NCBI GenBank assembly: GCA_947627015.1
Contig: CANQUL010000009.1
Coordinates: 1-36,252, forward strand
From: an uncultured Clostridia bacterium
GTDB lineage: Bacteria > Bacillota > Clostridia > Christensenellales > Borkfalkiaceae
Length of the DNA stretch: 36,252 nt
Reading direction: 5' to 3'
Shown here: in pieces, positions 16,045 to 24,235 of the stretch
Numbering within the stretch: the stretch's first letter is position 1
Layout: the number at the start of each line of letters is the position of its first letter
Notes under the pieces: model-generated
What the model was told of the DNA's origin: nothing
Database searches by the model: none
The model's input: the letters and a program-made list of their open reading frames with translations, nothing else
Made by a program: the position numbers and the translations under genes

Positions 16045-17058
16045 TTACTCTTCGGCCGCGTCCGCTTTTTTCTTTCCGAAATACTTGATCTTCTTGTCCG
16101 CCTTCTTCTTGTCGATGGAAGCGCGGATGAGCGCCTGCACTTCCGGTCCGATCCAGAGCACGGCACAGACGGGGAGCAGCTCGGCGATGACGGCGGGAAG
16201 GACGTAGAGCATTGCGCCCGGCGCCGCGATGAGCCCGGCGACCGCCGTGGTTGCGACAAAGCAGCCTGCCGTGAGAAGGACCGTTTTGAGGGAAGCCTTC
16301 GCCGTCGCGCGGACGACGTCCGCCTTGACTGCGGTCTCGTTCTCGGGGGCCTTGAGCGCATCGCGGATGCGGTTCCCGAGCACGATCCAAAGGAGTACCG
16401 ACATGAATGCCGCGATGGCCGCATAGAGGAGCGGCGTTGCACCGTAGACCGGGAAACGGGTGACGGCAAAGACCGCGGCGGTGAGAAGCGCACTGTCTGC
16501 GGCACAGGCAAGGCCGGCGACGGCACTCGCTACGCCATAGCGGCAGCACACATAGATGAGTGCGGCGACGATGCCGAGACCGATCCCGATGGCGCCGCGC
16601 CATGCGGCTTCGTAAAAGCGTTCGTTTTCCTGATAGTGCCAGCTCGCGCTGATGACCGACTTCCCGTACACGGTATCATCGCCCGCGTTCTCGAAGTAGG
16701 TATTGGCCGTATTGACGGCCTTGGCGAGCGCGGCCTCGTCCGTCCCCTCCGCAAAGGTGTAGACGAGCATCTTGTCCGTCGTCTCGGAGAAGGAGGAACT
16801 GTCGATCACGCTGTTTGCTTCCCGTTCGAGATAGGAGAGCTTGTTGTCCTTGAGCACGCCCTCGATGTAGGTCTCGAGGTCCTCTTCGGCGCCCTCCGTG
16901 ATCTCGAACATCACGTCGTAGTGCACCTCGAAGGTGTAGCTCTTGTTCTTGTCGGGCATGGTGTTGAATCCGAGGACGGAATAGAGCACGATGCCGAGCA
17001 CAATGAGAAATGCGGAGACGGCCGCAAGAATGACGGCGGGTTTCTTGAACTTACTCAT
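16045..17058 (-). CDS. secF: SecF-like protein export subunit (divergent)
   Basis: The partner of SecD in the proton-driven accessory complex of the Sec translocon. The 337-residue protein has one N-terminal helix, a periplasmic-type domain (about 35-140) and five more helices, the expected SecF layout. The RIRDALK segment at 230-236 corresponds to the DRIREN end of the canonical TM helix. However, the usual NDTIVIFDR motif before it is replaced by SVLLWIVLGNR, with no acidic or Asn residue. The lysine-rich tail is normal for Firmicutes. The gene overlaps secD by 8 bases, has a GGAGGAGGT Shine-Dalgarno sequence inside secD, and is followed by a strong terminator. Assignment rests on topology, position after secD and residual motifs; similarity is low. 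Confidence 0.8.
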   Translation of the reverse strand: MSKFKKPAVILAAVSAFLIVLGIVLYSVLGFNTMPDKNKSYTFEVHYDVMFEITEGAEEDLETYIEGVLKDNKLSYLEREANSVIDSSSFSETTDKMLVYTFAEGTDEAALAKAVNTANTYFENAGDDTVYGKSVISASWHYQENERFYEAAWRGAIGIGLGIVAALIYVCCRYGVASAVAGLACAADSALLTAAVFAVTRFPVYGATPLLYAAIAAFMSVLLWIVLGNRIRDALKAPENETAVKADVVRATAKASLKTVLLTAGCFVATTAVAGLIAAPGAMLYVLPAVIAELLPVCAVLWIGPEVQALIRASIDKKKADKKIKYFGKKKADAAEE

Positions 17059-18598
17059 CGTCTTCTACCTCCTCCCGTACGAAATTGCAGAACTTGCCCT
17101 GATTCTTGGGGAAGCTCATGAGAGCATACCAGACAAAGCATCCGAATGCGAGGCAGAGCGCCGAGAGCACGACGCCGAGCCCGAGAGTGAAGGCGAACAC
17201 GCTGAGTTCGCCGAGTGCCACAAAGTAGGTGAAGAAGGCGATGAGGGCGAGCGCGATGTGCAGGTCGAAGAGCTTCCAGAAGATCTTTTTGTACCCCGCC
17301 TTAAAGGAGGAGATCATGGTCTTGCCGACGGCGTATTCCTTCTTGACGCTCTCGTATGCAACGGCCTCGGAGACGGAGAACAGCGTTCCCGCAAGGACGA
17401 CGGCCATCACGGTCTCGTACCCGAGATGCAGGAACGGGATGCCCCAGACGAGGAGGATCATGACGAGCAGCCAGCTGAGCGAGGTGTAGAGATGCGCGAT
17501 GCCCAATCCGCGGTAGCGGATGAAGAAGAACACGAGCATGCCCACGAAGAGCACCGCAACGGCGATATAGATGAGCGGGAGCGCCGCGTCGCCGAAGTTT
17601 GCGCCGAGACGCATGGTCTCGCCGATGGTAAACGTCATTTCGGTGGGTTCGCCCTTGAGCGTGGAGTCGATGGTGAGCGCGATGGCGCGCGCCGTCTCCG
17701 CGTTATAGTTGCCGCTGATGGCGAGCTGTCCGCCCGACACGGCCGAAGTGACCTGAAGCTGGACGATGGATTCGTCCCCCACATAGAAGTAAAGCGTAAC
17801 GGGGGAATCGGTCGTTGCGGCGCTCGTCCATCCGGAGATGACGCTTGCGCCCGCTCTCGTAAAGTTGAGGACGACGTAGGCCGTTCCCTGCGCGACGCCC
17901 GTCGTGGCGCCCGCGATGTAGTCGCGGATGGTCTCGTCCTCTCCGATCACGAGGTGCGTGGCCGCCGAGGCGCTCGATCCGTACCCCATGTCCACTTCTC
18001 CCATGTAAGAGAAGTAGTTGAGCATCACGGCCTGCGCGCCCGAATAGGCGGACAGCGTGATGCGGAAGGTGTAATCGTCGCGGACATCCACGGCGACGCC
18101 CTCCATGTGCAGCCCCTCGAGACGGTTCCGAAGGATCTTCTCCGCGCGGGCGAAGTCGGCCTTGAACTCGTCGGAGACGGCCGTCCCGTCCTTGTCGCCG
18201 AACACGATCTCTTTGTCGACGTAGACCGCACCGTTCTCGTCGGGATAGCGGGCATACTTCTTCTCATAGTTTTCCAGCGCCTCGACCCGTTCGTCATGTT
18301 CGGGCGTGTCTTTGCTGCTGTTGCTCATCTCCTCGAGCTGGGCATGGTTGTCCGCATATTCCTGTGCGGAGATCACGCCTTCGGGATAGTAGATGGACGA
18401 ATAGCCGCCGCCCAGATAGTTCTCCCCGTCGCCGAGCATCCCGCCGAGGTTGGAATCCTTTTCCAGCATGCTGATAAACGAGTTGAACGTCGTCATCCCG
18501 TCGTAACCGTACGAGAACGTGGCGGTGCACATGAAGCACACCCCCGCGATCAGAATGGTGATCAGCGTCAGCGCAATTGCCGATTTTAACTTGCTCAT
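17051..18598 (-). CDS. secD: SecD-like protein export subunit (divergent)
   Basis: SecD grips translocating proteins on the outside and helps pull them across using the proton gradient. The 515-residue protein has an N-terminal helix and a large external domain, with AEKILRNRLEGLHMEGVAVDVRDD matching the SecD P1 motif region. Five C-terminal helices follow. The canonical helix motif around GMAVDANVLIFERIREE is represented by TLFSVSEAVAYESVKKE (to residue 421), losing the proton-relay Asp. AGGAGGAGG precedes the ATG. It has its own consensus promoter and follows the SCIFF genes, as in many Clostridia. The leader has small hairpins that might attenuate transcription. Confidence 0.82.
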   Translation of the reverse strand: MSKLKSAIALTLITILIAGVCFMCTATFSYGYDGMTTFNSFISMLEKDSNLGGMLGDGENYLGGGYSSIYYPEGVISAQEYADNHAQLEEMSNSSKDTPEHDERVEALENYEKKYARYPDENGAVYVDKEIVFGDKDGTAVSDEFKADFARAEKILRNRLEGLHMEGVAVDVRDDYTFRITLSAYSGAQAVMLNYFSYMGEVDMGYGSSASAATHLVIGEDETIRDYIAGATTGVAQGTAYVVLNFTRAGASVISGWTSAATTDSPVTLYFYVGDESIVQLQVTSAVSGGQLAISGNYNAETARAIALTIDSTLKGEPTEMTFTIGETMRLGANFGDAALPLIYIAVAVLFVGMLVFFFIRYRGLGIAHLYTSLSWLLVMILLVWGIPFLHLGYETVMAVVLAGTLFSVSEAVAYESVKKEYAVGKTMISSFKAGYKKIFWKLFDLHIALALIAFFTYFVALGELSVFAFTLGLGVVLSALCLAFGCFVWYALMSFPKNQGKFCNFVREEVEDDE

Positions 18599-18724
18599 TG
18601 CCTCCTCCTGGAAGCGCCGGGAAAAATCCGCCGCTTCGGATCATCGTGGTATTGTGTCTTGTTCCCTTCCGCGGGAACGGATCCCCCTGCACGGAGCCTG
18701 TCCGTTTGAGGGTTCACTTTCATA

Positions 18725-18753
18725 ATTATATAGGAAAAGCGGGCAGTCGTCAA
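18725..18753 (-). promoter_or_regulatory. Sigma-A-type promoter of secD-secF
   Basis: TTGACG (18753-18748) and TATAAT (18730-18725) on the minus strand are separated by 17 bases. The leader to secD is about 120 bases. It holds a 6-bp hairpin (18661-18666 with 18673-18678) and a 5-bp hairpin followed by five T (18641-18622). Confidence 0.88.
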
Positions 18754-18794
18754 GCCGAAATGTACCGCTTGGAAAATTTTTCTCGGAATTTTCT

Positions 18795-20102
18795 TTATTT
18801 TTCGCGCGATTTCCGTTCCGCGAGAACGTGCATGGCGCACTCGACCCGCTTCTTCATCATGGCGCAGGAAATGGGATAGGGCGTATCGATGTCGCCCATA
18901 AAGTGGTAGTTGTTGGCACTGCAGCCGCCCGAGCAGAGAAACTTAGCAAAGCAGTCCTCGCAACCCTTGCGGGTGAAGAGGCAACTTGTCGCGAATTTTT
19001 CGCGGAGGACGGGGTCGATCGTGCCCTCGAACACACTGCCCATCCGGAAGGGCGCGTCGTTTGCGAACTGGTGGCAGGGATAGAGGTCGCCGTTCGGGAC
19101 GACGGACAGATACTCGTTGCCCGCACCGCACGCCGAGACGCGCTTCTGAAGGCAGGGCCCGCCCTCGAGGTCGATGGAGAAGTGGAAGAAGAGGAAGCCC
19201 TTCCCCTCCGCTTCCCGACGGATGTATTCGTCCGCAAGCGCCTCGTACTCCGCCTCGATGCGGGGAAGATGCTCCTCGCGGATGGCAAGGTCGGCAAGGT
19301 CGGTGACGACGGGCTCGAGGGAGATGGAATCGAATCCGCTGTCCGCAAGAAAGAGCACGTCCTTTGCAAAGTCGAGATTCTTCGCCGTGAAGGTGCCCCG
19401 CACATAGTAATGCTTGTCCCCTCTCGCCCGGACGAACTTCTTAATGTGGGCGATGACGGCGTCGAAACTCCCCTTGCCGTTCACCGTCTTCCGCACGGCG
19501 TCGTGCACCTCCTTGCGCCCGTCGAGGGAGAGGACGACGTTCTCCATCTCCTCGTTGAGGAAGGCGATGGCGTCGTCGTCGAGGAGCAGCCCGTTGGTCG
19601 TCGTGGTGAAGAGGATCTTTTTGCCGCGCTTTGCGGCTTCCTGCTTTCCATAGGCGACGGTCTCTTTGAGCACGTCGAAATTCATGAGGGGCTCGCCGCC
19701 GAAGAAGTCGATCTCGAGTACCTTGCGGCTCCCGCTCTCGCGCATGAGGAAGTCGACGGCCGCCTTGGCCGTCTCGAGCGACATCACCTCGCGGACGGAG
19801 TGGTAGGCGCCCTCGTCGGCAAAGCAGTAGCGGCAGCGCAGGTTGCAGTCGTGCGAGATGTGCAGACAGAGCGCCTTGAGCTCGTGCGATTTCACGGGAC
19901 GGGCATCCGTCTCGGGGGCGTCGAGCAGACCGGCGCGGCGAAGGGCTTCGATGTCCGCTTCGACGGCCTCGCGCTCCGCATCGGGAAGGTCTGCGGGTTC
20001 GCCGCGGAGGATGCGCGCGGTCGCCTCGTCGCACGCGTGGAGCGCTCCGCTGCCCGTGTCATAGATGTAGTGCTTGTCGCGGTAAGAAAATACGTGCCTC
20101 AT
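18795..20102 (-). CDS. scfB: SCIFF peptide radical SAM maturase (thioether-forming)
   Basis: A radical SAM/SPASM enzyme expected to install Cys-to-carbon thioether links in the adjacent SCIFF peptide, producing a ranthipeptide. The 435-residue protein starts with an RRE-like N-terminal region (RHVFSYRDKHYIYDTGSGALH) and carries HDCNLRCRYCFA (Cys86, Cys90, Cys93). The C-terminal SPASM domain holds the auxiliary-cluster cysteines (CGAGNEY, CHQF, CEDCFAKFLCSGGC and later Cys). The ATG at 20102 is preferred over an in-frame TTG seven codons earlier because the family begins at this point. No clear Shine-Dalgarno sequence precedes it. It follows scfA with an attenuating hairpin between. The peptide's biological role is unsettled; regulation or signalling has been proposed for relatives. 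Confidence 0.95.
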   Translation of the reverse strand: MRHVFSYRDKHYIYDTGSGALHACDEATARILRGEPADLPDAEREAVEADIEALRRAGLLDAPETDARPVKSHELKALCLHISHDCNLRCRYCFADEGAYHSVREVMSLETAKAAVDFLMRESGSRKVLEIDFFGGEPLMNFDVLKETVAYGKQEAAKRGKKILFTTTTNGLLLDDDAIAFLNEEMENVVLSLDGRKEVHDAVRKTVNGKGSFDAVIAHIKKFVRARGDKHYYVRGTFTAKNLDFAKDVLFLADSGFDSISLEPVVTDLADLAIREEHLPRIEAEYEALADEYIRREAEGKGFLFFHFSIDLEGGPCLQKRVSACGAGNEYLSVVPNGDLYPCHQFANDAPFRMGSVFEGTIDPVLREKFATSCLFTRKGCEDCFAKFLCSGGCSANNYHFMGDIDTPYPISCAMMKKRVECAMHVLAERKSREK

Positions 20103-20121
20103 AAAAATACCGGGAAACGCC

Positions 20122-20148
20122 AAAAGAGCGACGGGTTCCCCGTCGCTC
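20122..20148 (-). terminator. Attenuating terminator between scfA and scfB
   Basis: A perfect 10-bp stem (20148-20139 with 20135-20126) with a 3-base loop is followed by four T on the minus strand. It lies 14 bases after the scfA stop and ends 19 bases before the scfB ATG. It should give more precursor mRNA than maturase mRNA. Confidence 0.8.
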
Positions 20149-20162
20149 GGATGGAAGAAATG

Positions 20163-20321
20163 TTACTTGTTTTCGTTCTCGATCTTCTGCTCGCGGGTCA
20201 CGCGTTCGCAGGACTGGTTGCCGACCGTGCAGCTCGTCTTGCAGGCGGACTGGCAGGTGCTCCTGCATTCGCCGCAGCCCGTAACTTTGCGCTCGGTAGG
20301 TTTCGCTATCGTCTTGATCAT
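20163..20321 (-). CDS. scfA: SCIFF precursor peptide (six cysteines in forty-five residues)
   Basis: A 52-residue precursor of the SCIFF ranthipeptide family, the substrate of the adjacent radical SAM maturase. The six cysteines are at 16, 19, 23, 27, 31 and 38, with the family's CKTSCTVGNQSCE segment. An N-terminal leader of about 15 residues lacks cysteine, and a charged tail follows. AGAGGTGA lies five bases before the ATG, and a consensus promoter is just upstream. It is transcribed separately from the preceding membrane-protein gene and followed by an attenuator before scfB. This gene is nearly universal in Clostridia, so its presence is a strong taxonomic clue rather than accessory cargo. 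Confidence 0.96.
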   Translation of the reverse strand: MIKTIAKPTERKVTGCGECRSTCQSACKTSCTVGNQSCERVTREQKIENENK

Positions 20322-20347
20322 GTCAATCACCTCTGACTTTTTTTACT

Positions 20348-20376
20348 ATTATACTATATACAGAGGGATTTTGCAA
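20348..20376 (-). promoter_or_regulatory. Sigma-A-type promoter of scfA
   Basis: TTGCAA (20376-20371) and TATAAT (20353-20348) on the minus strand are separated by 17 bases, 27 bases before the scfA ATG. Confidence 0.87.
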
Positions 20377-20381
20377 GCGAT

Positions 20382-20762
20382 TTACTCCTCTTTCCGCAAT
20401 TTTACGCCGAGAAGGGCGCCGAGTCCGCCGAGGACGGCCGTAAAGAGCAGTTCGAGCGGAAAGAGCGGCGTGAGACAGAATGCACCGCCGACGGCCGCAA
20501 AGAGGAGCATGGCAAGGATGCAGCCCGCGGCGCCCGCGATCGCACCCTTGACGAGCGCCCTGCCCGCCCGCACGAAGAGCAGCGGAAAGAGGAGGGATGC
20601 GATCCCCTTGATCGCCCAGTTGACGCCCTGCACCGCGGCCTCCGGGGGCGCGTATGCCTTGACGATGACGGCAAAGACCGCCGCGGCAAAGAGATAGAAG
20701 GCGGCGCCGCAGACCGCCGCGAGCGCAATTTCGCGCACGCCGTGTTTCAAGTCCGTTTGCAT
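20382..20762 (-). CDS. Small integral membrane protein, TIGR04086-like
   Basis: A 126-residue, very hydrophobic protein with four predicted membrane helices (about 12-35, 45-65, 70-95 and 100-120) and a short charged tail, KLRKEE. Its size, topology and position between yajC and scfA match the TIGR04086 family of clostridial membrane proteins, whose function is unknown. The ATG follows directly on a run of six T. Its GGAGG Shine-Dalgarno sequence is the descending arm of a terminator hairpin after yajC, so its translation or transcription may be conditional. The assignment is by context and character, not by a diagnostic motif. Confidence 0.75.
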   Translation of the reverse strand: MQTDLKHGVREIALAAVCGAAFYLFAAAVFAVIVKAYAPPEAAVQGVNWAIKGIASLLFPLLFVRAGRALVKGAIAGAAGCILAMLLFAAVGGAFCLTPLFPLELLFTAVLGGLGALLGVKLRKEE

Positions 20763-20798
20763 AAAAAACCTCCGCGTACGTTTTACCGTATGCGGAGG
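20763..20798 (-). terminator. Terminator hairpin after yajC that contains the next gene's Shine-Dalgarno sequence
   Basis: On the minus strand a 7-bp stem (20798-20792 with 20775-20769), one mismatch, four more pairs and a 6-base loop are followed by six T (20768-20763). The ATG of the next gene comes immediately after the T-run, and the 3' arm GCGGAGG includes its ribosome binding site. Confidence 0.85.
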
Positions 20799-20815
20799 AA
20801 AGCAGCAATATTCCT

Positions 20816-21328
20816 TTATTCCTTTGTTTCGGACTGCGTCTCCGAAGATTCGGCCTTGGGCGCTTCCTGCGGCGTTTCGGCGGGCGTCTCTTGGACATGC
20901 CCCCCTTTCTTTGCCTCTTTGGCCGCACGCTTTTTGGCTTCTGCCTCCTCGCGGGCGATCATGGAAGGGCTCTTGGCGTCGGTGTTCTCGATGTAACCCT
21001 TGTCGATCTTCATATAGGACTTGCCGGAGGCATCCGAACCCGTCTCGATGATGACGGTGTTGTCGTCGCAGACTTCGACAACGATGCCGCACACGCCGCC
21101 CGTCGTCTTGATCTTATGACCGGGACGGATGGAATCGAGCACCTCCTTGGCCTCCTGATATTCCTTTTTGCTCCCCCGGCTCCGCAGGAACATGAAGAGC
21201 ACGAAGATGGCCACGATGGCGAAGAAGAGGATGAGTGCCGACCAGCCGTTCATGGGGTTTGCGCCCGTTCCGCCGCCCGTCGACCCGGTCTCGCCGCCCG
21301 TCGCGGCATCCAACAATAAATTCCACAT
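20816..21328 (-). CDS. yajC: Preprotein translocase subunit YajC
   Basis: A small Sec accessory protein found with SecD and SecF. The chain of about 170 residues has a short glycine- and threonine-rich N-terminus, then one membrane helix (ALILFFAIVAIFVLFMFL). The cytoplasmic YajC domain follows (KEVLDSIRPGHKIKTTGGVCGIVVEV). A long, charged Glu/Ala/Lys-rich tail completes it, longer than in E. coli. The second in-frame ATG (21328) is preferred because AAGGAG lies eight bases away; the first (21334) is only two bases from it. It has its own promoter. secD and secF lie three genes downstream in the same direction. Confidence 0.94.
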   Translation of the reverse strand: MWNLLLDAATGGETGSTGGGTGANPMNGWSALILFFAIVAIFVLFMFLRSRGSKKEYQEAKEVLDSIRPGHKIKTTGGVCGIVVEVCDDNTVIIETGSDASGKSYMKIDKGYIENTDAKSPSMIAREEAEAKKRAAKEAKKGGHVQETPAETPQEAPKAESSETQSETKE

Positions 21329-21353
21329 AAGCATATCTCCTTATTTCCTTACC

Positions 21354-21382
21354 ATCATACCCCATCCGGGAAATTTTGGCAA
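21354..21382 (-). promoter_or_regulatory. Sigma-A-type promoter of yajC
   Basis: TTGCCA (21382-21377) and TATGAT (21359-21354) on the minus strand are separated by 17 bases, about 25 bases before the yajC start. Confidence 0.82.
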
Positions 21383-21418
21383 GCGTTTTTGACGAATTTT
21401 TTCCGTTTCACAAAGTTT

Positions 21419-22564
<1,146 letters not shown>

Positions 22565-22951
22565 TTATGCGGAATAGGCGGAGCGCAGCCCCGCGGTCAG
22601 GAAAAAGGCCACGGCGGAGAAAAAGAACACGGAAGCCGCCCCGAACGCGGGAAGCATTCCGCTGCCGACAAAGTAAGTCGTGCAGAAGTAGTGGATGACG
22701 GCGGGGAAGAGAATGGCGATCCCCCTCTGCCATCGTCCGCAGCCCGCAAGCACGCCGAGCGCGATGCCGAGCAAGACGTCCACGCCCGGGACGAGCGCAT
22801 AGAAGAGTGCCGAGCCCGCCACGCCGCGGAGCCCCGTGAGAGCCAGAGCAAAGAGCGCGATCCGCGTCTCCGTAAGGGCATAGAGCACGGCAACCGTCAG
22901 CACGGCAAGATAGGCTGCGAAGGTTTTTTGAGCGAAAGATGTGTTTTTCAT
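22565..22951 (-). CDS. Hypothetical four- to five-helix membrane protein
   Basis: A 128-residue hydrophobic protein ending 9 bases before tgt and thus likely co-transcribed with it. Helices lie at about 10-27, 30-50, 54-72, 76-94 and 103-121. The pattern, with a conserved-looking GVDVLLGIALGVLAG stretch, resembles small ECF-transporter S-component or QueT-like membrane proteins only in general character; no motif proves this. The ATG at 22951 is chosen because it precedes the first helix, though there is no clear Shine-Dalgarno sequence. Upstream in-frame codons run into a repeat-rich stretch that does not look coding. A role in queuosine-precursor uptake would be attractive next to tgt and queA but is speculation. 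Confidence 0.6.
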   Translation of the reverse strand: MKNTSFAQKTFAAYLAVLTVAVLYALTETRIALFALALTGLRGVAGSALFYALVPGVDVLLGIALGVLAGCGRWQRGIAILFPAVIHYFCTTYFVGSGMLPAFGAASVFFFSAVAFFLTAGLRSAYSA

Positions 22952-23023
22952 GATCGGAAACAGAGGCCGAATTTGCGACCTGTGGTGGGATTTTTGAGGA
23001 AAAGAGCGCCTGCCCCTCTCCCG

Positions 23024-23090
23024 TGAACGAGCAAGACAAGGAGAGATAACGAACTGTTTATTCCTCTTTCTATGAACGAGCAAGACAAGG
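23024..23090. repeat. Two 18-bp direct repeats in a 264-bp gap between queA and tgt
   Basis: The 18-base word TGAACGAGCAAGACAAGG occurs at 23024-23041 and 23073-23090, 49 bases apart. The sequence next to each copy is also loosely similar (an AG-rich run), suggesting a degenerate tandem unit of about 49 bases. The period is not a multiple of three, so it is not a protein repeat. The gap 22952-23215 has no promoter-like pair that I can see and no convincing gene. Confidence 0.7.
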
Positions 23091-23215
23091 CTTTGGACCC
23101 CGAAATGCTCTTTTCGGAAGCAAGCAGGTCGAGGAGCGCGCGGATTTCCCGAAGGGAGTTTGCTAAAAGGTAAATGACCGAGGGAAAACGTAAGCGCGAC
23201 AATGAGATGCGCCGC

Positions 23216-24235
23216 TTATAAAAAGAGCATCGCGTCGCCGAAGGAGAAGAACCGATACCGCTCCCTTACCGCCACCTCATAGACGTGCAAAATCTCTTCC
23301 CGCGAGCACAGACAGCTCACAAGCATGAGGAGCGTGCTCTCGGGCAGATGGAAGTTGGTGATGAGCGCATCGACGCACTTCATCTTATAGGGCGGATACA
23401 GAAAGATGCTCGTATCCCCCTTTTCCGCATGGATGAGCCCCGACGCGTCCGCGACCGTCTCGAGCGTCCGGACGGAAGTCGTTCCCACGCAGATGACCCG
23501 GCGGCCCTCCCGCTTGGCACGGTTGACGGTTTCGGCGGCCTCCTCGGAGACTTCGTAATATTCGCTGTGCATGACATGCTTTTCGACGTCGTCCACCTTG
23601 ACGGGACGGAAAGTCCCGAGCCCGACGTGCAGCAGAACTTCGGCGATCTCCACCCCCTTCGCGCGGATGCGTTCGAGGAGTTCGGGCGTGAAGTGCAGGC
23701 CCGCCGTCGGCGCCGCGGCCGAACCGTTCTCCCGCGCATAGACGGTCTGATAGCGCTCCGGGTCGGAGAGCTTTTCGTGGATATAGGGCGGAAGCGGCAT
23801 GCTGCCCGCCCGGGACAGGACGTCCTCAAAGGTCCCCTCCCAGAAAAAGCGGACGTGCCGTTCCCCCGTCTCGGTGACGGAGAGGACCTCGGCGGAGAGC
23901 TCGTCATTTACGATGAGTTTCGTGCCCGGACGACACTTCTTCCCGGGACGGACGAGCACCTCCCATGTGTCGAGTTCCAACCGTTTAAGAAGCAAAATCT
24001 CCACATTCCCCCCGGACATGGTATGGGCGTAGAGCCTCGCAGGCAGGACGCGCGTGCGGTTGACGACAAGCACGTCGCCCGATCGCAGATAGTCTGTAAT
24101 GTCGCGGAAGATGCGGTGTTCGATGGTCTTTGTGTCCCTGTGATAGACGAGGAGACGGGAGCTGTCGCGCGGGACCGCGGGCGTCTGGGCGATGAGCTCC
24201 TCTGGCAGGTCGTAGTAGAAGTCGGACGTCTTCAT
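23216..24235 (-). CDS. queA: S-adenosylmethionine:tRNA ribosyltransferase-isomerase
   Basis: Transfers the ribosyl group of SAM to preQ1-modified tRNA, forming epoxyqueuosine. The 339-residue protein begins [19 protein letters not shown] and contains [34 protein letters not shown] and [14 protein letters not shown], all QueA hallmarks. The ATG (24235) overlaps the ruvB stop as ATGA; an in-frame start 29 codons earlier would lie well inside ruvB and lacks family similarity. It follows ruvC, ruvA and ruvB, the usual Firmicutes order. The product would feed the QueH reductase encoded further right. Confidence 0.98.
   Translation of the reverse strand: MKTSDFYYDLPEELIAQTPAVPRDSSRLLVYHRDTKTIEHRIFRDITDYLRSGDVLVVNRTRVLPARLYAHTMSGGNVEILLLKRLELDTWEVLVRPGKKCRPGTKLIVNDELSAEVLSVTETGERHVRFFWEGTFEDVLSRAGSMPLPPYIHEKLSDPERYQTVYARENGSAAAPTAGLHFTPELLERIRAKGVEIAEVLLHVGLGTFRPVKVDDVEKHVMHSEYYEVSEEAAETVNRAKREGRRVICVGTTSVRTLETVADASGLIHAEKGDTSIFLYPPYKMKCVDALITNFHLPESTLLMLVSCLCSREEILHVYEVAVRERYRFFSFGDAMLFL

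Noticed and set aside
18595..18723. A possible leader peptide upstream of secD, starting at an ATG right after the -10 box
   Set aside because: The ATG lies two bases past the -10 box, before the expected transcription start, so it would not be in the mRNA; the frame also shows no export-stalling signature.
22565..22951. QueT or other ECF transporter S-component for the membrane protein before tgt
   Set aside because: Only the hydrophobicity and neighbourhood suggest it; no signature residue was recognised, so it stays hypothetical.
23024..23090. CRISPR array
   Set aside because: Only two repeat copies of 18 bp with a 31-base gap, no leader and no cas genes.
22948..23202. An 84-codon minus-strand frame in the queA-tgt gap
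   Set aside because: No Shine-Dalgarno sequence and no family similarity recognised, and it runs across the 18-bp direct repeats, whose 49-base period is not a multiple of three.
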